Part shown: positions 10,830 through 22,449 of the stretch, piece after piece
Numbering within the stretch: position 1 is the first letter of the stretch
Layout: each line of letters opens with the position of its first letter
DNA from: Dastarcus helophoroides
Lineage: Eukaryota; Arthropoda; Insecta; Coleoptera; Bothrideridae
Direction: 5' to 3'
DNA length: 64,000 nucleotides
Assembly: GCA_028583605.1 (NCBI GenBank)
Contig: CM053336.1
Location: 24,289,004 to 24,353,003, forward strand
The notes under the pieces: model-generated
Database searches by the model: none
Told to the model about the DNA's origin: nothing
Seen by the model: only the letters and a program-made list of their open reading frames with translations
Made by a program: the position numbers and the translations under genes

Positions 10830-11900
10830 GTCGAAAGAAAAATATTTGAATATTCAAGTTTTCACTCGAAATCTCAAGTCGAATACTTCGATATTAAGGT
10901 CGAAAATAAAAAAAAATAGCTAAATAAGGCCAAAATTTTGAATTCAGAAAAGTTGCTAGAAAAATAGTAAAAAAAATAGACAATTTTAGGAAAATATTCC
11001 AGGATTTCAAAAAATTCATAATGTTCTAAAATTTCAAAACATAGGTCAACATTTTGAGGTTAAAGATAAAACTTTGCAACTAAATCAAAATCATTTGAAA
11101 AAAATTAAAATATTTCATTTAAAGTCAAGATTATAATTAAATGACTTGTGTTCTTAAAAAAAAAGAGTCTTGATAAAATTTAAAACCTTAAAAATATAAA
11201 ATTAAAGCTTTAACACTGGTTGAAACCTTTATTGTAAGAGTAGAAAGTAAAGTTTAAATTTTGGGATTTTAAAATTTGAGGCAACCCACCACTCATGATT
11301 TAATAAAAAAGGGGGTTTTAAATTTCGAAAAAAAAGTTGACGTTTCAAAATTTCGATAAAAAATCTTGAGTTTTCGATTTTATATATTTGTAATTTAAAG
11401 AATTTTTTAGGTTGAGGTCAAAATTTCGAAAATAAGTCAAAATCTTTAGAAATATTTAGAATTTATTATTTAACATAAAAATTTTAAACAAAACATCAAT
11501 ATTTATTGACAGTTCAATTAAAATAAATGACATTTTGAAAGGTTGAGGAATTTTGTAAAAAAGTCATAATTTCAAGAAAATACGCTATATTTATTTTTTT
11601 AATGCAACAACTTGGGTTAGACTCGCAAGACTGATGTTCAAATTTTGAATCCGTTTGAAATCCGAAGTTTTAAGAAAAAACACAAAAATTGCAAGTTTGA
11701 TGTAAAAATTTAAAAAAGTCGAAATTGTGGAAAAAATTTATTAAATTTCGGAAAGTCCAAAATTTGTGTTTATAATTATTTTGAAAGCATAAACGCATAA
11801 TTTTGTAAAGAAGAGTAAAAATTTGGAGAGAGTACTTCAAATCTATTTTTCACAAATTTTCGACATTTTGAGTTTCGTTCAAATGAAAAAGTCAATAAGT
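10830..11900 (-). repeat. TTTCGAC-type tract, A-rich on plus strand
   Basis: Units such as GTCGAAATTTTGAAAAAA repeat imperfectly. Polarity is constant across the block. No termini recognised. Confidence 0.7.
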
Positions 11901-13099
11901 TGACAATGAAAATTTTTTATGAACGTAAATCCCAAAGAAATTATCAGTGATTGACAACTGCAAGGTTTTAATACATTTGAATTGCTATCATAACAAACTT
12001 TCTGATGGAAAATTCTCATTTTTTGGATGTAGAATGGAAATTGTTACTGCTCTAGACTGTTTTATAAATTTGTGTATCTTAGTAATTCAAATCATCGTAA
12101 AAACGTGAAAGAAAATAGATTTCTGGAGGATTTTCTTTAGATTAGAAAATTTTAACCTCGCTGGATAAATAAGACGTCAAAATTACCCTTGAGGGATCAA
12201 CCAAAATAATCAATAAGTAATCGAGTGCCGGGTTCGCTACGTTCTCTTCTAAAAAAAAAGTAGAGCACACTTGATACATTTGAACATCCGATAAAACTGT
12301 AACTGACATAAATTGAAATGTATTATTATTAAACGGCGCGAGTATAATTAAATACCATATATGTTGCTAAATTAAAGCCCTTATCGCTTCCCATTTTCGT
12401 TTTTAGATTCATCCAAGTGTTCAGTTCATTACGACAAGCGTATTTTTGATATTAAGAAATTTCATTATCTTTGCGATTCTGTGGAGGGAGATTCAAGTGA
12501 CGTTATTGAATCATTGTCAGTATCAGCTAATTATTATTATTAATTAATTATGCAAGATCGCTTTAAAATAAAAGAACAGGTCCAACTGTCCTAAACATTT
12601 TTTAATTCACAAAAACCACACAACCCGGTCTAAGACAACTAATTAACTGTATTAAAGGTTTTAGAGCTTTCGGCAAAAAAAGGGAATTAATTTTATTTAT
12701 TCCCATAATAGCCGAAAAATTAAACGATCATGCAAAGCGAAAATGGCAATCAGTACAACCAGTACAGCTCTAGTTTTAATTAGAAATAGGTGCAGTAACT
12801 TTAAACAATGTCCAGAGTTGTTAAATCCAGGGTGTCGAGCTAACATCATTACTTCAGCATTAGTTAAAAAATTGTAATTTTCTTTAAAAGAGTTTGAAGT
12901 AATGTACCATATGAATCAAATCACATCTAAACGAATTCACGTGTGATCTGGAGTAAGATAAACAAAATCACAGAACCAACCTCAATTTTTAAGATTGATA
13001 AATTTGCCATTCAACTGCCCTCTCATGTTTTTTTCGATGATCCTGATTTCAATGCGAAATAATCTAAATAGATTTATTAACTGAAACAAGTGTGTAGTA
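11901..13099. other. Mostly unique AT-rich DNA
   Basis: Less repetitive than its neighbours. Apart from the exon-like open segment at 12407-12543, nothing is recognisable. Confidence 0.45.
12407..12543 (+). CDS. Exon-like open segment, unrecognised
   Basis: Preceded by a good 3' splice-like signal (pyrimidine-rich CCATTTTCGTTTTTAG ending at 12406). It is then open for 44 codons (SSKCSVHYDKRIFD near the start, CDSVEGDSSDVIESLSVSA towards the end) up to TAA at 12541-12543. The composition is less low-complexity than the surrounding frames. No domain is recognised. It could be a terminal exon of a host gene or a chance open frame; a run of this length is not rare, so confidence is low. Confidence 0.2.
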
Positions 13100-13832
13100 T
13101 GAGGTGCCGTTCAGGACATAATAATTTTTTATGAATATTTAATAAATCAAACAATTTATATTAAATTTGAAATTATATATTATTTCTTTCTTGCAGTATA
13201 TTTAATTTTAATGAATGTGGATATTTTAATCTTCTGTTAAAAATTTTATATAAATATTCTTAAATATCTCTTATAAAGATTTTATGTGATTTCAAAAATA
13301 TTTATATAAAGTGTGATATATCAAACCACCGTAGCGGGCGCTAGAAGCGCTGGAACTTAAATTAAGGTTTGAAACTTTTTTTATTTTATTATTTATTTAT
13401 TTATTATTATTTTGTTGTTATTATTATTATTATTATTATTATTAGCAGCATGCTGTCACTTTTTATGTCAGATTTTAGTGCTATTGATAAATATGTAAAT
13501 ATAATCAAGATTCAGGTGGCGACAACGAAAAATAAAATTGATATATAAATAATACCATACTCCATGCCCGATTCGTGCGGCTACTATCGCCTCTCACGGT
13601 CGTTTCATGTATCGCAGTTTATATAAATATTTTTAAAACCACATAAAACTTTCATATAAAATATTTAAATAGATTTATGTAAAATTTCTATCAGGAGAAT
13701 ATAAATATTCATTTTTACAGAAATGAAGTATATTTCAAGAACGAAACTATATATAATTTAAAATTTTACATATATTGTTTGATTTATTAAATATTCATGA
13801 AAAATAATTATGTTGTGAACGGCGCCTCATAG
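13098..13832. mobile_element. MITE with inverted repeats of about 270 bp, TA target duplication
   Basis: The ends TGAGGTGCCGTTCA (from 13100) and TGAACGGCGCCTCA (to 13830) are inverted copies. The match continues inward for about 270 bases on each side, including AAATCAAACAAT and TTTATATAAA blocks and, at the inner edge, ACCACCGTAGCG against a diverged complement near 13600. TA flanks both ends (13098-13099 and 13831-13832), as expected for Tc1/mariner-type insertion. The unpaired centre holds an ATT-rich microsatellite. No ORF, so mobilised in trans if ever. Confidence 0.8.
13376..13445. repeat. ATT microsatellite
   Basis: A run of TTATT/TTA units ending in about nine ATT triplets. It lies inside the loop of the MITE. 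Confidence 0.85.
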
Positions 13833-14639
13833 TGTACTGTTCCTTCGAATATTTAACAACAATCATTTTAAATACCCGAATAGTGATCGACATCGGCAGT
13901 TCAGATTTCTAGCCCAATATTCGGAATGCAGTAGACCCGTCTAAAAATGTTTGGAAGGTGTTATCGGAAAATCAATTTTGGCGAACTATAGAGTACTTCT
14001 CCCTTATAGTCCGAAACTTTTTGAAAAAGAACATCTTGTAATTTGAATAATTACATATAAAAATGATGAGATAAAATCTATACTTAAGATTATACAATAT
14101 TAAACTTCACGAATTAAGCAACAACAAAATAATAATAATAAATAACACAAGGTTTATTACAGAATTAACGTAATACGTATTGTTGTAAATCAATACATAT
14201 TTTATATAATTATTATTATTTACTACTTCGAAGATACATAGATAATTGTCGTGGTGAATTACAAGGGATGTCGGATAAAACAAGGGTCTTCGTCACTAAG
14301 ATTCTAGCCTTAATAATCTAAATAAATAAAGGTTTCATATTTCAACACGATCGGTAAAGAGGTTATGAAATGATTAATTAAATTATATTTTATAACAACT
14401 TTGAAAGTCTGCAATTCGAAAAGTAAACATTTTTTATTAATTTTTTTTCGTAATTCGTATTTATTTATCATTCCGAATCAACTTCCAACGTTGTCTTTGA
14501 AATTTGTAAATACCCTGTATAACCTTGTATGTTAAATAAAGTGTTAATTATGTTTCTATTTGGTGTTATCATTTCCAATGTCTCCGTTGGTTGCAAGGAT
14601 TGCGAAATCTGTGAATTTTTTTAGTTTGTTATCTTCACC
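13833..14639. other. AT-rich non-coding stretch
   Basis: No gene or repeat recognised. Confidence 0.4.
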
Positions 14640-15780
14640 AAATAAGAAAAAAAATTTACAATATTTGGAAAAAGCCTATTTTTTAATTAAATTTTTAAAG
14701 AAATATAGAAAATATTACATTTTGTTTTCAAAATTTTAAATAGTTAAATAGTTAAATAGTTACTGAATTATTTTAATTTCATTTGCTAAATTAAAGCTAA
14801 TGGTAAGTAATCAGATTATAAGCAGTTGTATATTATATTACAATTGATATGTAAATTTTCCAACGTAATTTGCTTTGCTGAAAACCCGCATTGGCAACAA
14901 ATTATTCCGTGTGTATCCGATGACCCGATGATAGAACAACATTTTAGGAACCATTCGAAGATAATATTTTTCAAAATTTTAAATATTTGTAAAAAGACAA
15001 AAAGTTTAGAAAATTTAAATTGCAACTTGTTTCTCAAAATTTCAACGTTTATTTCAATAGTCGACTTGTTAAACAATCAATATTTAGAAGAATAATTCGA
15101 CTTTCTTTTGAGAATATTTTAACCTATTTCCCGAAATTTTCCTTAAAGTTGGCCCTTTTTTTCGAAGCTTCTGCAAAAGTTGACACTTTCTTGGAAATTT
15201 CCATTTTTTTACTAAATTTTGAACTATTTGTCGAAATTTCGATCTTTTTCTCAAAATGTGAATCTTTAATTCGAAATTTTGGTTTTTTGTTTAAAATTTG
15301 TGGGTTTTATGTAAACTTTCGATTTTTACCTCTGGTGGAACGGACTGGTCCTTGGTTATCTTCAAGAATTGAAGTACAGGAGACAAGATTTGTATTTCAG
15401 GTTTTTATTTTAAATTTGGTTTTCTGATAATTCTGTCTTTATCTCGAAACTAGGTTTTTTATTATAATTTATCTTCTTCTAAATACGACTTTTATACTCA
15501 AAATTTTGGTAATTTTGAATATTTTATGGAAATAACGGCTTCTGTTGAACTTATGACTATTTGAGAATTTCAACCTGTTTCTCAAAATTAGTGCTATTCT
15601 CAAAGTTTTAGAAAATTTTCACATAAAATGGACCCTTTTTCCGAAATTTGACTTCTTATCAAAATTCATTTATTTTTCTAAAATTGGATAAAATTTTATT
15701 AAAAATAGCAAAATTTTGAAAATAATATTTTTACACAATTTAGAGGAAAGATTTCTTGTAAATTTCAAGATTGTCATAAT
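14640..15780 (+). repeat. TTTCGAC-type T-rich tract
   Basis: Imperfect T-run plus CAAAATTTCGA units. It includes a threefold TAAATAGT repeat at 14741-14762. Short open frames here are repeat by-products. A 67-bp fold-back relative is inserted at 15333-15399, and a tagged hAT-like end follows at 15790-15907. Confidence 0.75.
15333..15399 (-). repeat. Short relative of the fold-back element
   Basis: On the minus strand: GAAATACAAATCTTGTCTCC, then a small CTTCAATTCTTGAAG inverted repeat, then GATAACCAAGGACCAGTCCG through CCACCA. Same structure as 4043-4109. Confidence 0.7.
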
Positions 15781-15789
15781 TTAAATGAG

Positions 15790-15907
15790 TCCCAGAGAAA
15801 AAGCTAACATTCGCGTTCCTATTCGCCCTCGCGAATGTTGGAAATGAATATTCGCATTCGCATTCGTATTCGCGAATGTGGGAAAACCAACATTAGTTAC
15901 AACCTTA
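15790..15907 (-). mobile_element. hAT-like terminus with GCGAATGCGAATG tag
   Basis: On the minus strand from 15907: TAAGGTTGTAACTAATGTTG, GTTTTCCCACATTCGCGAAT, then several CGAATG repeats and CATTTCCAACATTCGCG. The end at 52341 (TAGGGATGTAACGAATGTTG and onward) matches almost base for base. The end resembles hAT termini, which start C/TAGRG. Its interior side faces the T tract at 14640-15780, so tract and terminus probably form one element. Confidence 0.55.
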
Positions 15908-17379
15908 GTATTGAACCCTAGATTGAAGATAAGTTAAGAAGTTAAAACATAGCTTTGCCCTTTTTTAATTTCCATCTTTAATCTCTTATAGCATTTTTTA
16001 TAAGAATAATATAAATAACGTGTTCTTTATCAAAGTCGACCTAAGCTATAAATTATTATTAATGGATTGGAAGAAAAACCGTCATATTTTAGAGAAGTTT
16101 TTTTTGAAAAGTTAACCTTTAAATTATAGACATAATTCTCATCAAAGGTGCCGACAATGATAATAATACAAATTAAAAGCCTCTCCTTCGACGAAAATTG
16201 GTAGCGGTTCCTAATAACTTCATAATATACAAAAAAACACCGCCAATTAGGGCTCCTTTCTGGAAGAAATAATCATTCGAAATTGCCATTGGGGACTCGA
16301 TTAACATCACTTATTGAATCTAAACAGTTGTGCAACCGTAACTCATTCCTTCTACAGATTACGATTTCTGGATTAGACAAAAGCCATTACTTCAAATAAT
16401 AAGCCGTGGTTGCCTCGTCTGGTTTGTTGTAGTCGGCTTTTATTGGATACTAAAGAATTTATAGCAGTTACTTCTAAATGCAGCGCAGCATACGAGCAGA
16501 TAAAAATTTTACATATTGTTAATTCATAGAGCGGAGATTATAATTTACAAGCTTTAAAACATTTGTGCGGCAAAAGGAAATTGTTTTACTTTCATCGGCA
16601 TGACCGACTGTGACTGTTATTAAATGGGCATAAAACGGAGCATTTCTTGGATATTTGTTCAAATGGAGAGGTATGCATGCCAAGGAATATTAGGTTTGAA
16701 GAAATTATATCAATCCATTCACTACGTTTCTGAACAATTAAATGGATTTTTGCAGGAGGGTTGTGCGCAGGATAACTTTGAGAAAAGGGGTTTATGTACT
16801 ATCTAGCAGGTATGGAGGGAAATTCTATAGATCTTCAGAAGTCAAAATGAGAACAATTATTATGGGCCCGGAAAGGGTGGCCTAAGTGCTGGCCTAAACT
16901 TTAGGCAACCCACAACGAATCCAGAGAACAATTATTAAAAACTAAAAATCGATAGCATTTTTGATTCTGGTGAAAATGTTTAGTTTCGGTTGATCCAAAG
17001 TGAGCCTAAACTTTAAGACTAAACTCGGAACTGTCAGAAAAAAAAATAAAATTTGACTCAAAATTTCGACTTTAGAGCTGAAGTTTTAGAAGGAACTGTA
17101 ATTACCAAGTTTCAATTAAAAGTTTTCTAACTCTAAAATTAGAAAAAGAGCTTCTGATATTTTGATCAAAATCACGTAAAAACGTATATCATTTGAAATT
17201 TACCATAAATAGGAATTTAAAAGTGAAAAAGAATATTTTGCGAATTTTATTTGTCCATAACTTATAAAATATCAGTAAGTAAGTGATATCAGTAGAGTAA
17301 GGTTTGATTTGGTATTGAAAATTTGCCTTTGTCCCCAAATGATCTTTTACTAAAAAAGGTTTCAGCTTATTTTCTCAAA
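15908..17379. other. Unassigned AT-rich DNA
   Basis: A 60-codon open frame at 16624-16806 has ordinary amino-acid composition but no recognisable domain, and an internal TTTTTGCAG could be a splice acceptor. No other feature stands out. Confidence 0.35.
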
Positions 17380-19020
17380 ATTTGACTACCTTTAATTTTT
17401 ACTTAAAATTATGACTTTTCCTATATCTTATGATTTTTTTTTCGAAACTTCAACTTTCTTTTTGAGATTGTATTTTCTAAATATCTTCATTCTTATCAAA
17501 ATTGTGGTTTTGTTTTCAATAGCATATTGCGTATCTAGTAGAGAAAGCGATACATTCTCGGACGGCAATGTAAATTGTGGCCGAGGTGTCAGTAGAAGCT
17601 AACAAGAAAGAAGTCCGAGAATGTACTTTAACTACGAGGTACTTATATTATTTTGTTTGGAATCACAATCAACATTATTTGAATTAAGGGATTTTTATAA
17701 ATTCTTGACATTTTTTATTGCCATTTTTGTTGTAGGAGTAGGAGTAGGAGCTACTTTATGTGCCTATGACGGAAAACAACTTTCCTAAACTGAATCTGAT
17801 GATTCCTTAGCGATGGACTAAAATACTGGAATAACGTATTTTGAAACCTAAAACTGCGTCGAGAAAGTAGATATTCTCGACCGATTTCAAAAATATTCGG
17901 TTTTTTTCCTAATAAAGTTTGTTAGGAATTTAAAATTGTTCCCCAATATCCACATTTTCAACACATTTTAACTTTTTTCTCGAATTCCTCTCCTTATTTC
18001 CTAATTATTTTCTCAAAGTTTGTCTTCTTTGAGAAAGTTCTCCTTTGTTGAAAAATTTGACTTTTTTAAAAAACGTCTGACTCGTTTAAAAATTTCGACG
18101 TTTTTCTGAAAATTTCAATTTTTTTCTCACAGTTTTTCTTTGTTTTAATTTTCAATAGTCTTAAAATTCGAAAATCTTACCTTTTTCAACATTTTCTTTT
18201 TTGAGAAAATACCCTTCTCTTATTTTATAAATTTCACAGAAAATCTTGATTTTTTTGAATGCTTATTTTCTGGAAAGTCGATTTTTTACTCTAAATTCGC
18301 TTTTTTCTGAAATTGTCATTTTTTTCCAAAAATTCGATATCTTTTTAAGTTTTGAACTATTTTTATTGGAAATTTTGACATTTTTCTCCAAATCCTAATA
18401 TTTTGCTTAAAATTCAATTTTTCTATCCAAAATCCTTAATTATAATATTTTTTTCAAAATATTTATGTTTTTCTCAAAATTTGACAATTCTGAATTTGTT
18501 TCCAAATATAACTTGCTGAAGGGATTTGATTTCTAGAAATTTGATTTCAGTTCAAAATTCAACCTTTCATGATTTTGAACTTTTCAATTTTTTTCCCGAA
18601 ATTAATGTTTTTACTTTCCTGATTATTTTATTTCCTCAAACCTGGTTTTATTCTCAAAAATATAACTGTATTTAAAATATACCGATTTTCTTTTAAACAT
18701 TAACCTCTTTTTCGAAATCTCCAGGTTTTCCAAAATGCTCCTCTTTCTCGAAGTTTAATGTATTTCTTTGACTTTTTTTGAAAATTTAACTCTTGATGGA
18801 AAATTTCGCTTTATTTGCCAAAACTGTTAGTTCTTTTCAATATTTGTCTTTTTTTCTGGAAATATTGCGGCTTTCCTCAACATTTTATTTCTAGAAAATT
18901 TGTCTTTCGCTGGAAAAGTTTGCATTTTTTTAAGTTCTCTCTTTCTCCGAAATTTTGGGATTTATTTTTCGAATTTTCAAAATGATTTTTGTTTTCGAAG
19001 TTTTAACTTGTCGTAGGAGA
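17380..19020 (+). repeat. Core repeat with flanking T tracts, uninterrupted copy
   Basis: T tract (17380-17520), core (about 17520-17890), long T tract (17900-19020). The core is the paralogue of 5660-5902 plus 8931-9020, without the RTE insertion. It contains an exact 13-bp inverted repeat, TACATTCTCGGAC (17551-17563) with GTCCGAGAATGTA (17613-17625), and a second small hairpin, GTCGAGAA with TTCTCGAC, near 17857-17881. The segments starting GAGAAAG at both ends of the core are similar direct repeats. Confidence 0.7.
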
Positions 19021-20500
19021 TATTTACATGCTTGATTTCTATATACAGATTGAATCAAATTTCCACTACAGGGATCTCGTAAACTATTAGAGATACAAGA
19101 AAGCCTAAATAGGCAGAAGTAGTGCAGAAGTTAATGCCTTACAATATTTCGCCCAGAAAACAATTGAATTCCAATTCGCCTTGATTTTATTTATCAAAAA
19201 CTGAAAATAGCCTTTTTTAATAATCAGCTCTAACTTGTTTATTTGAAGTCGAAGTCCGATCCAAAAGAATCAAAAACTGTAATTAGTTGTATTTTAGGGC
19301 CTTTTTATTGACGTACGTTATTTTTTTCTTAATTTAAATGTCTCTGAGACAATTACATAATACAAACTTTGTTATTTCTTATGGGAGTCATATTGATTTT
19401 ATTCCTTTTCGAATTACGCATATTTTTCTGATTAATTTAATGTATGTCAGGACATACTTCGAATGTGGCAAAGTGGCTTAAATAAGGTAGTTTATTATAA
19501 AAAAAATTATAGTATTTAGTGAAATCGCTTTAACTCTTAATAAAAAAGAAACAGTTCCTAAAAAAGCCATAGTTATTATTGAAAAACGAAAAATATTGCA
19601 ACAAACTGTATAATATTGAAATATTTATTTATATTCGTAATGTGCATAATTCCCTTTGAATGACGTAATTCTCAGAACATTCCCAAGTATGCGTTCTAGA
19701 CTTCTCGAGAAGTTAAGTATTCTAAGGCGGATAATGTGCCTAAATATGAGAGTTATTTCTAATGTTAGTTTGTTAGATATTTCACGTTACACGAGTAAAA
19801 GTATTCAAGGTTAAAAGAATTTTTGTAAAAATTGCCGACAAATTTTTTAGAACATCTACACGTTTTCAAAGAATTACACCATTTAAAGCGGTGTATGCAT
19901 GTTACGATTATACTAATAACTGTTGCAATAATGTAAAATTTCTTGCAATTTCTTGCAATATTCTTGGTTTTTCAATAATTATCGTTACGTAAATTTCCTA
20001 AGCTTATTTTTAAACGTTAATCGATTATTTATAAAACAGTAATAGCCCGAATTTAAAATGTAGCACATCACTGAATATATACTTAAACTATATTTCAAAT
20101 GAAGTATTATTTGGATCGTATTGCCATTTAAATTTTTTGAGGTAGTTGGAGTGGGGGAAGGGGGAAAGCGATGTCATCAAGAACTTGACGCCAAAAGTTA
20201 TCCCCCTTAAAATAAAAATGTTTTTGGAGATTTTTCTGCTATTCTCCGTTTTTGAGTTATTAAGGGTGGCCACTTTTCGTTGAAAAACCCGTATATTCGC
20301 TCTCATGGTGGGGAGTGCAAATGCATCTTCTTGCACCCTTCCAGACGCCCATGAAAGCAACATGTGATTTTTAGAATGTCTGCACTTGGATTTGAAGAAA
20401 ATTTAGTTGAGTATTATAACATCACAAATGTAATGCTTGATCAACTGATTAGTTATATGCCCATTTAGGTAAGTTATAACTATTTGCTTAGGTGATACCG
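19021..20500. other. AT-rich DNA with a small palindromic repeat
   Basis: At 19690-19730 TGCGTTCTAGACTTCTCGAG contains the palindrome CTTCTCGAGAAG. A related sequence is at 41398-41440. A moderately GC-rich block at 20140-20370 is open on the minus strand (91 codons) but shows no recognisable protein. Nothing else seen. Confidence 0.4.
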
Positions 20501-20736
20501 TGCCTGCCGAGGCATGTTAAATTTTTCTGTCATTATAGTTCCTGTGCCCGGAGGAAGGAGACAAGACAAATGTCTGTCTAAACTGTGGACAAGAGGGACA
20601 TCAAGCTAAAGCGTGCAATAATAATCCATATGGCGGTAAATGTCAGAAGGAAGGCCATAAGGATGACCAGACTAGGTGCCCCCATTTTAAAGCGATGATA
20701 GAGGAGGTTCGAAGGACGAAGCTGAAACACATTTAG
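20501..20736 (+). pseudogene. R1-clade ORF1 C-terminus, zinc knuckles
   Basis: The nucleic-acid-binding end of ORF1. A first knuckle is suggested by CLPRHVKFFC in another frame at 20501-20530. The second, CLNCGQEGHQAKAC (20575-20616), is a perfect C-x2-C-x4-H-x4-C. The third, GGKCQKEGHKDDQTRC, has its first Cys replaced by Gly. The frame ends at TAG 20734-20736, and an ATG for the endonuclease frame follows at 20739. Such close spacing of ORF1 and ORF2 is normal for the clade. The N-terminal two thirds of ORF1 are missing. Confidence 0.85.
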
Positions 20737-20738
20737 AA

Positions 20739-21541
20739 ATGACCTTACAACCCATTCGAATACTACAGACAAACCTAATGAGGTCTCACAACTGTCACGC
20801 TCTAGATGAGGAAGTAGAAAGACGAAAGGAGGTAGACATACTGGTAACCAGTGAACCAAATAAGAAGCGAGTAGCCAATAGTGAATGGATTAAGGATAAA
20901 AGATTGAATGTAGCGGTAAAATTCCTAAATAAACAACTAGAAGCTATAAAAGTAAGGGTGGCAAACGGATATGTAGGTATCCATTTAAGAGGGACTCGGA
21001 TATTCTGCTGCTACAGTTTGCCCAGTATCACCTTGGACAATTTTAGAACAGAAATAAACGAGAGTGCCCAGGAAGGAGGCGATACTATTATCCTAGGGAA
21101 CCTAAATGCCAAATCGCCACAGTGGGGTTCGCCGATTACAAATGACCGGGGTGAACACCTTACCGAATGTCTGGCATCCCGAGATATGGGAGTTCATTAC
21201 ATGGGAGAACCACCAACTTTCTCCAGAGGAGGCACGGAATCATACATAGACGTGACTTGCTCGACACAAAATATCGCAGACAGGTGCTGGAAGACAAAAT
21301 ATTAAGCTACCACTATCCTATATACTTCGAAATCAGTCAGATAAAACGAAATACAGGCAATATGGGTATGGAGCGAATGATAACTATAAATGATTCGGAA
21401 GCCTTCGAAACGATGCTCCAGTGGAGGCTAGACGGCGGTAACGATAATGCGAATGATCCTGTCAAATGTGCAGAACTGCTGCGAAAAATATGCCTGGCCA
21501 GCCAGGTTGGTGGTAAGGGAAACCGAAAACGAGTGCCCTAA
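20739..21541 (+). pseudogene. R1-clade endonuclease domain
   Basis: A target-nicking APE-type endonuclease at the start of ORF2. It opens at ATG 20739 with PIRILQTNLMRS (the conserved Asn stretch), then VDILVTSEPNK with the catalytic Glu in SEPN near 20850. Next is IILGNLNAKSPQWGS near 21090, where the usual Asp of GDFNAKSPLWG is Asn, a loss of a catalytic residue. TESYIDVT follows near 21240. A frameshift near 21280 moves the rest into the next frame: VLEDKILSYHYPIYFEI, where the SDH motif appears as SYH. So it is at least doubly inactivated. Confidence 0.88.
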
Positions 21542-21589
21542 TGTTGGAATGCTGAAATCGACATCCAAAGAAGGAAGTTTATAGAAGCT

Positions 21590-22360
21590 AGACGCAAATT
21601 GACCAGAATGAAAAAAAAAGTAACCAAGAAGTGGCATTAGAAGTGGCAATAGAAGAATATAAAGGGCAAAAACGTGATCTGAGCAAAGCAATAAGACCGT
21701 TTAATAAGGAACACTGGGGGAAGCTGTGTAATGAACTAGACGACGACATCTGCGGCGCAGGTTTTAAGATAGTGACAGCAAAATTAACAATCAAAATGCC
21801 GGTAGAGCTCACAACGGATAAGAAGAAAAAAATAATAAATTAACGGTTTCCGACAGAAAGTGAACACAACCAAGCAAGGATCCACAATGCACCACTAGGA
21901 CCGTTTACAAAGGGGCAATTGCAGGAAGCGGTAGGCCAAATGAAATCTGGTAAGGCTCCAGGGGTAGATGGAATCCCGCTAGAAGCCATTAAGAAAGCAA
22001 TTGGGGTCGCACCCGACTGGCTACTAAATATCCTTAATGGAGTACTAAGAGAACAGATATTTCCAATTGCGTGGAAGGTAGCTAAAATAATCCTAATATT
22101 AAAACGAGGAAAGGCATCACAGGATCCGGGAGCTTACTGACCCATATGTCTGCTGAACACTATTAGTAAATTGAACGAAACCCTGATAAAAGTGAGATTG
22201 GTGAAGGAGATTGATAAAGGACTGTACCCAAATCAGTATGAATTCAAAAGATCGTTCATACAAGCCATCCAGACGGTCACCAGATTAAGCGAGCAGGCAA
22301 GGAAAAGGGGGTGTGCTCTGATCACTTTTAACGTGACAAATGTCTAATAATGAACGAGCC
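21590..22360 (+). pseudogene. R1-clade reverse transcriptase, N-terminal fingers
   Basis: Contains the linker (NKEHWGKLCNELDDDI near 21700) and the start of the polymerase: LQEAVGQMKSGKAPGVDGIP near 21920, typical of R1-clade RT motif 1. WKVAKIILILKRGK follows near 22070, then a stop at 22138, then PICLLNTISKLNE and QYEFKRSFIQAI near 22230. The motif A region near 22320 reads LITFNVTNV; the family has a catalytic Asp where Asn stands here. A deletion and frame loss follow to about 22450. Confidence 0.85.
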
Positions 22361-22449
22361 AAAAAGAAAAAGTATAGCCCTATTGAGTTAACATTGTGGG
22401 AAGAAGTTACCTCAAAGAAAGAAGACTGTAAATAAACCGAAAAGAAGAA

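Noticed and set aside
15020..15427. 135-codon open frame
   Set aside because: Repeat-derived, rich in Phe and Leu, and it runs across the 67-bp fold-back relative.
19690..19730. Heat-shock-element-like TTC/GAA pattern
   Set aside because: The spacing between TTC and GAA is four bases, not the two required.
20578..21812. Minus-strand open frames opposite the R1 element (20578-20859, 21428-21691, 21588-21812)
   Set aside because: Shadows of the plus-strand retrotransposon coding sequence.
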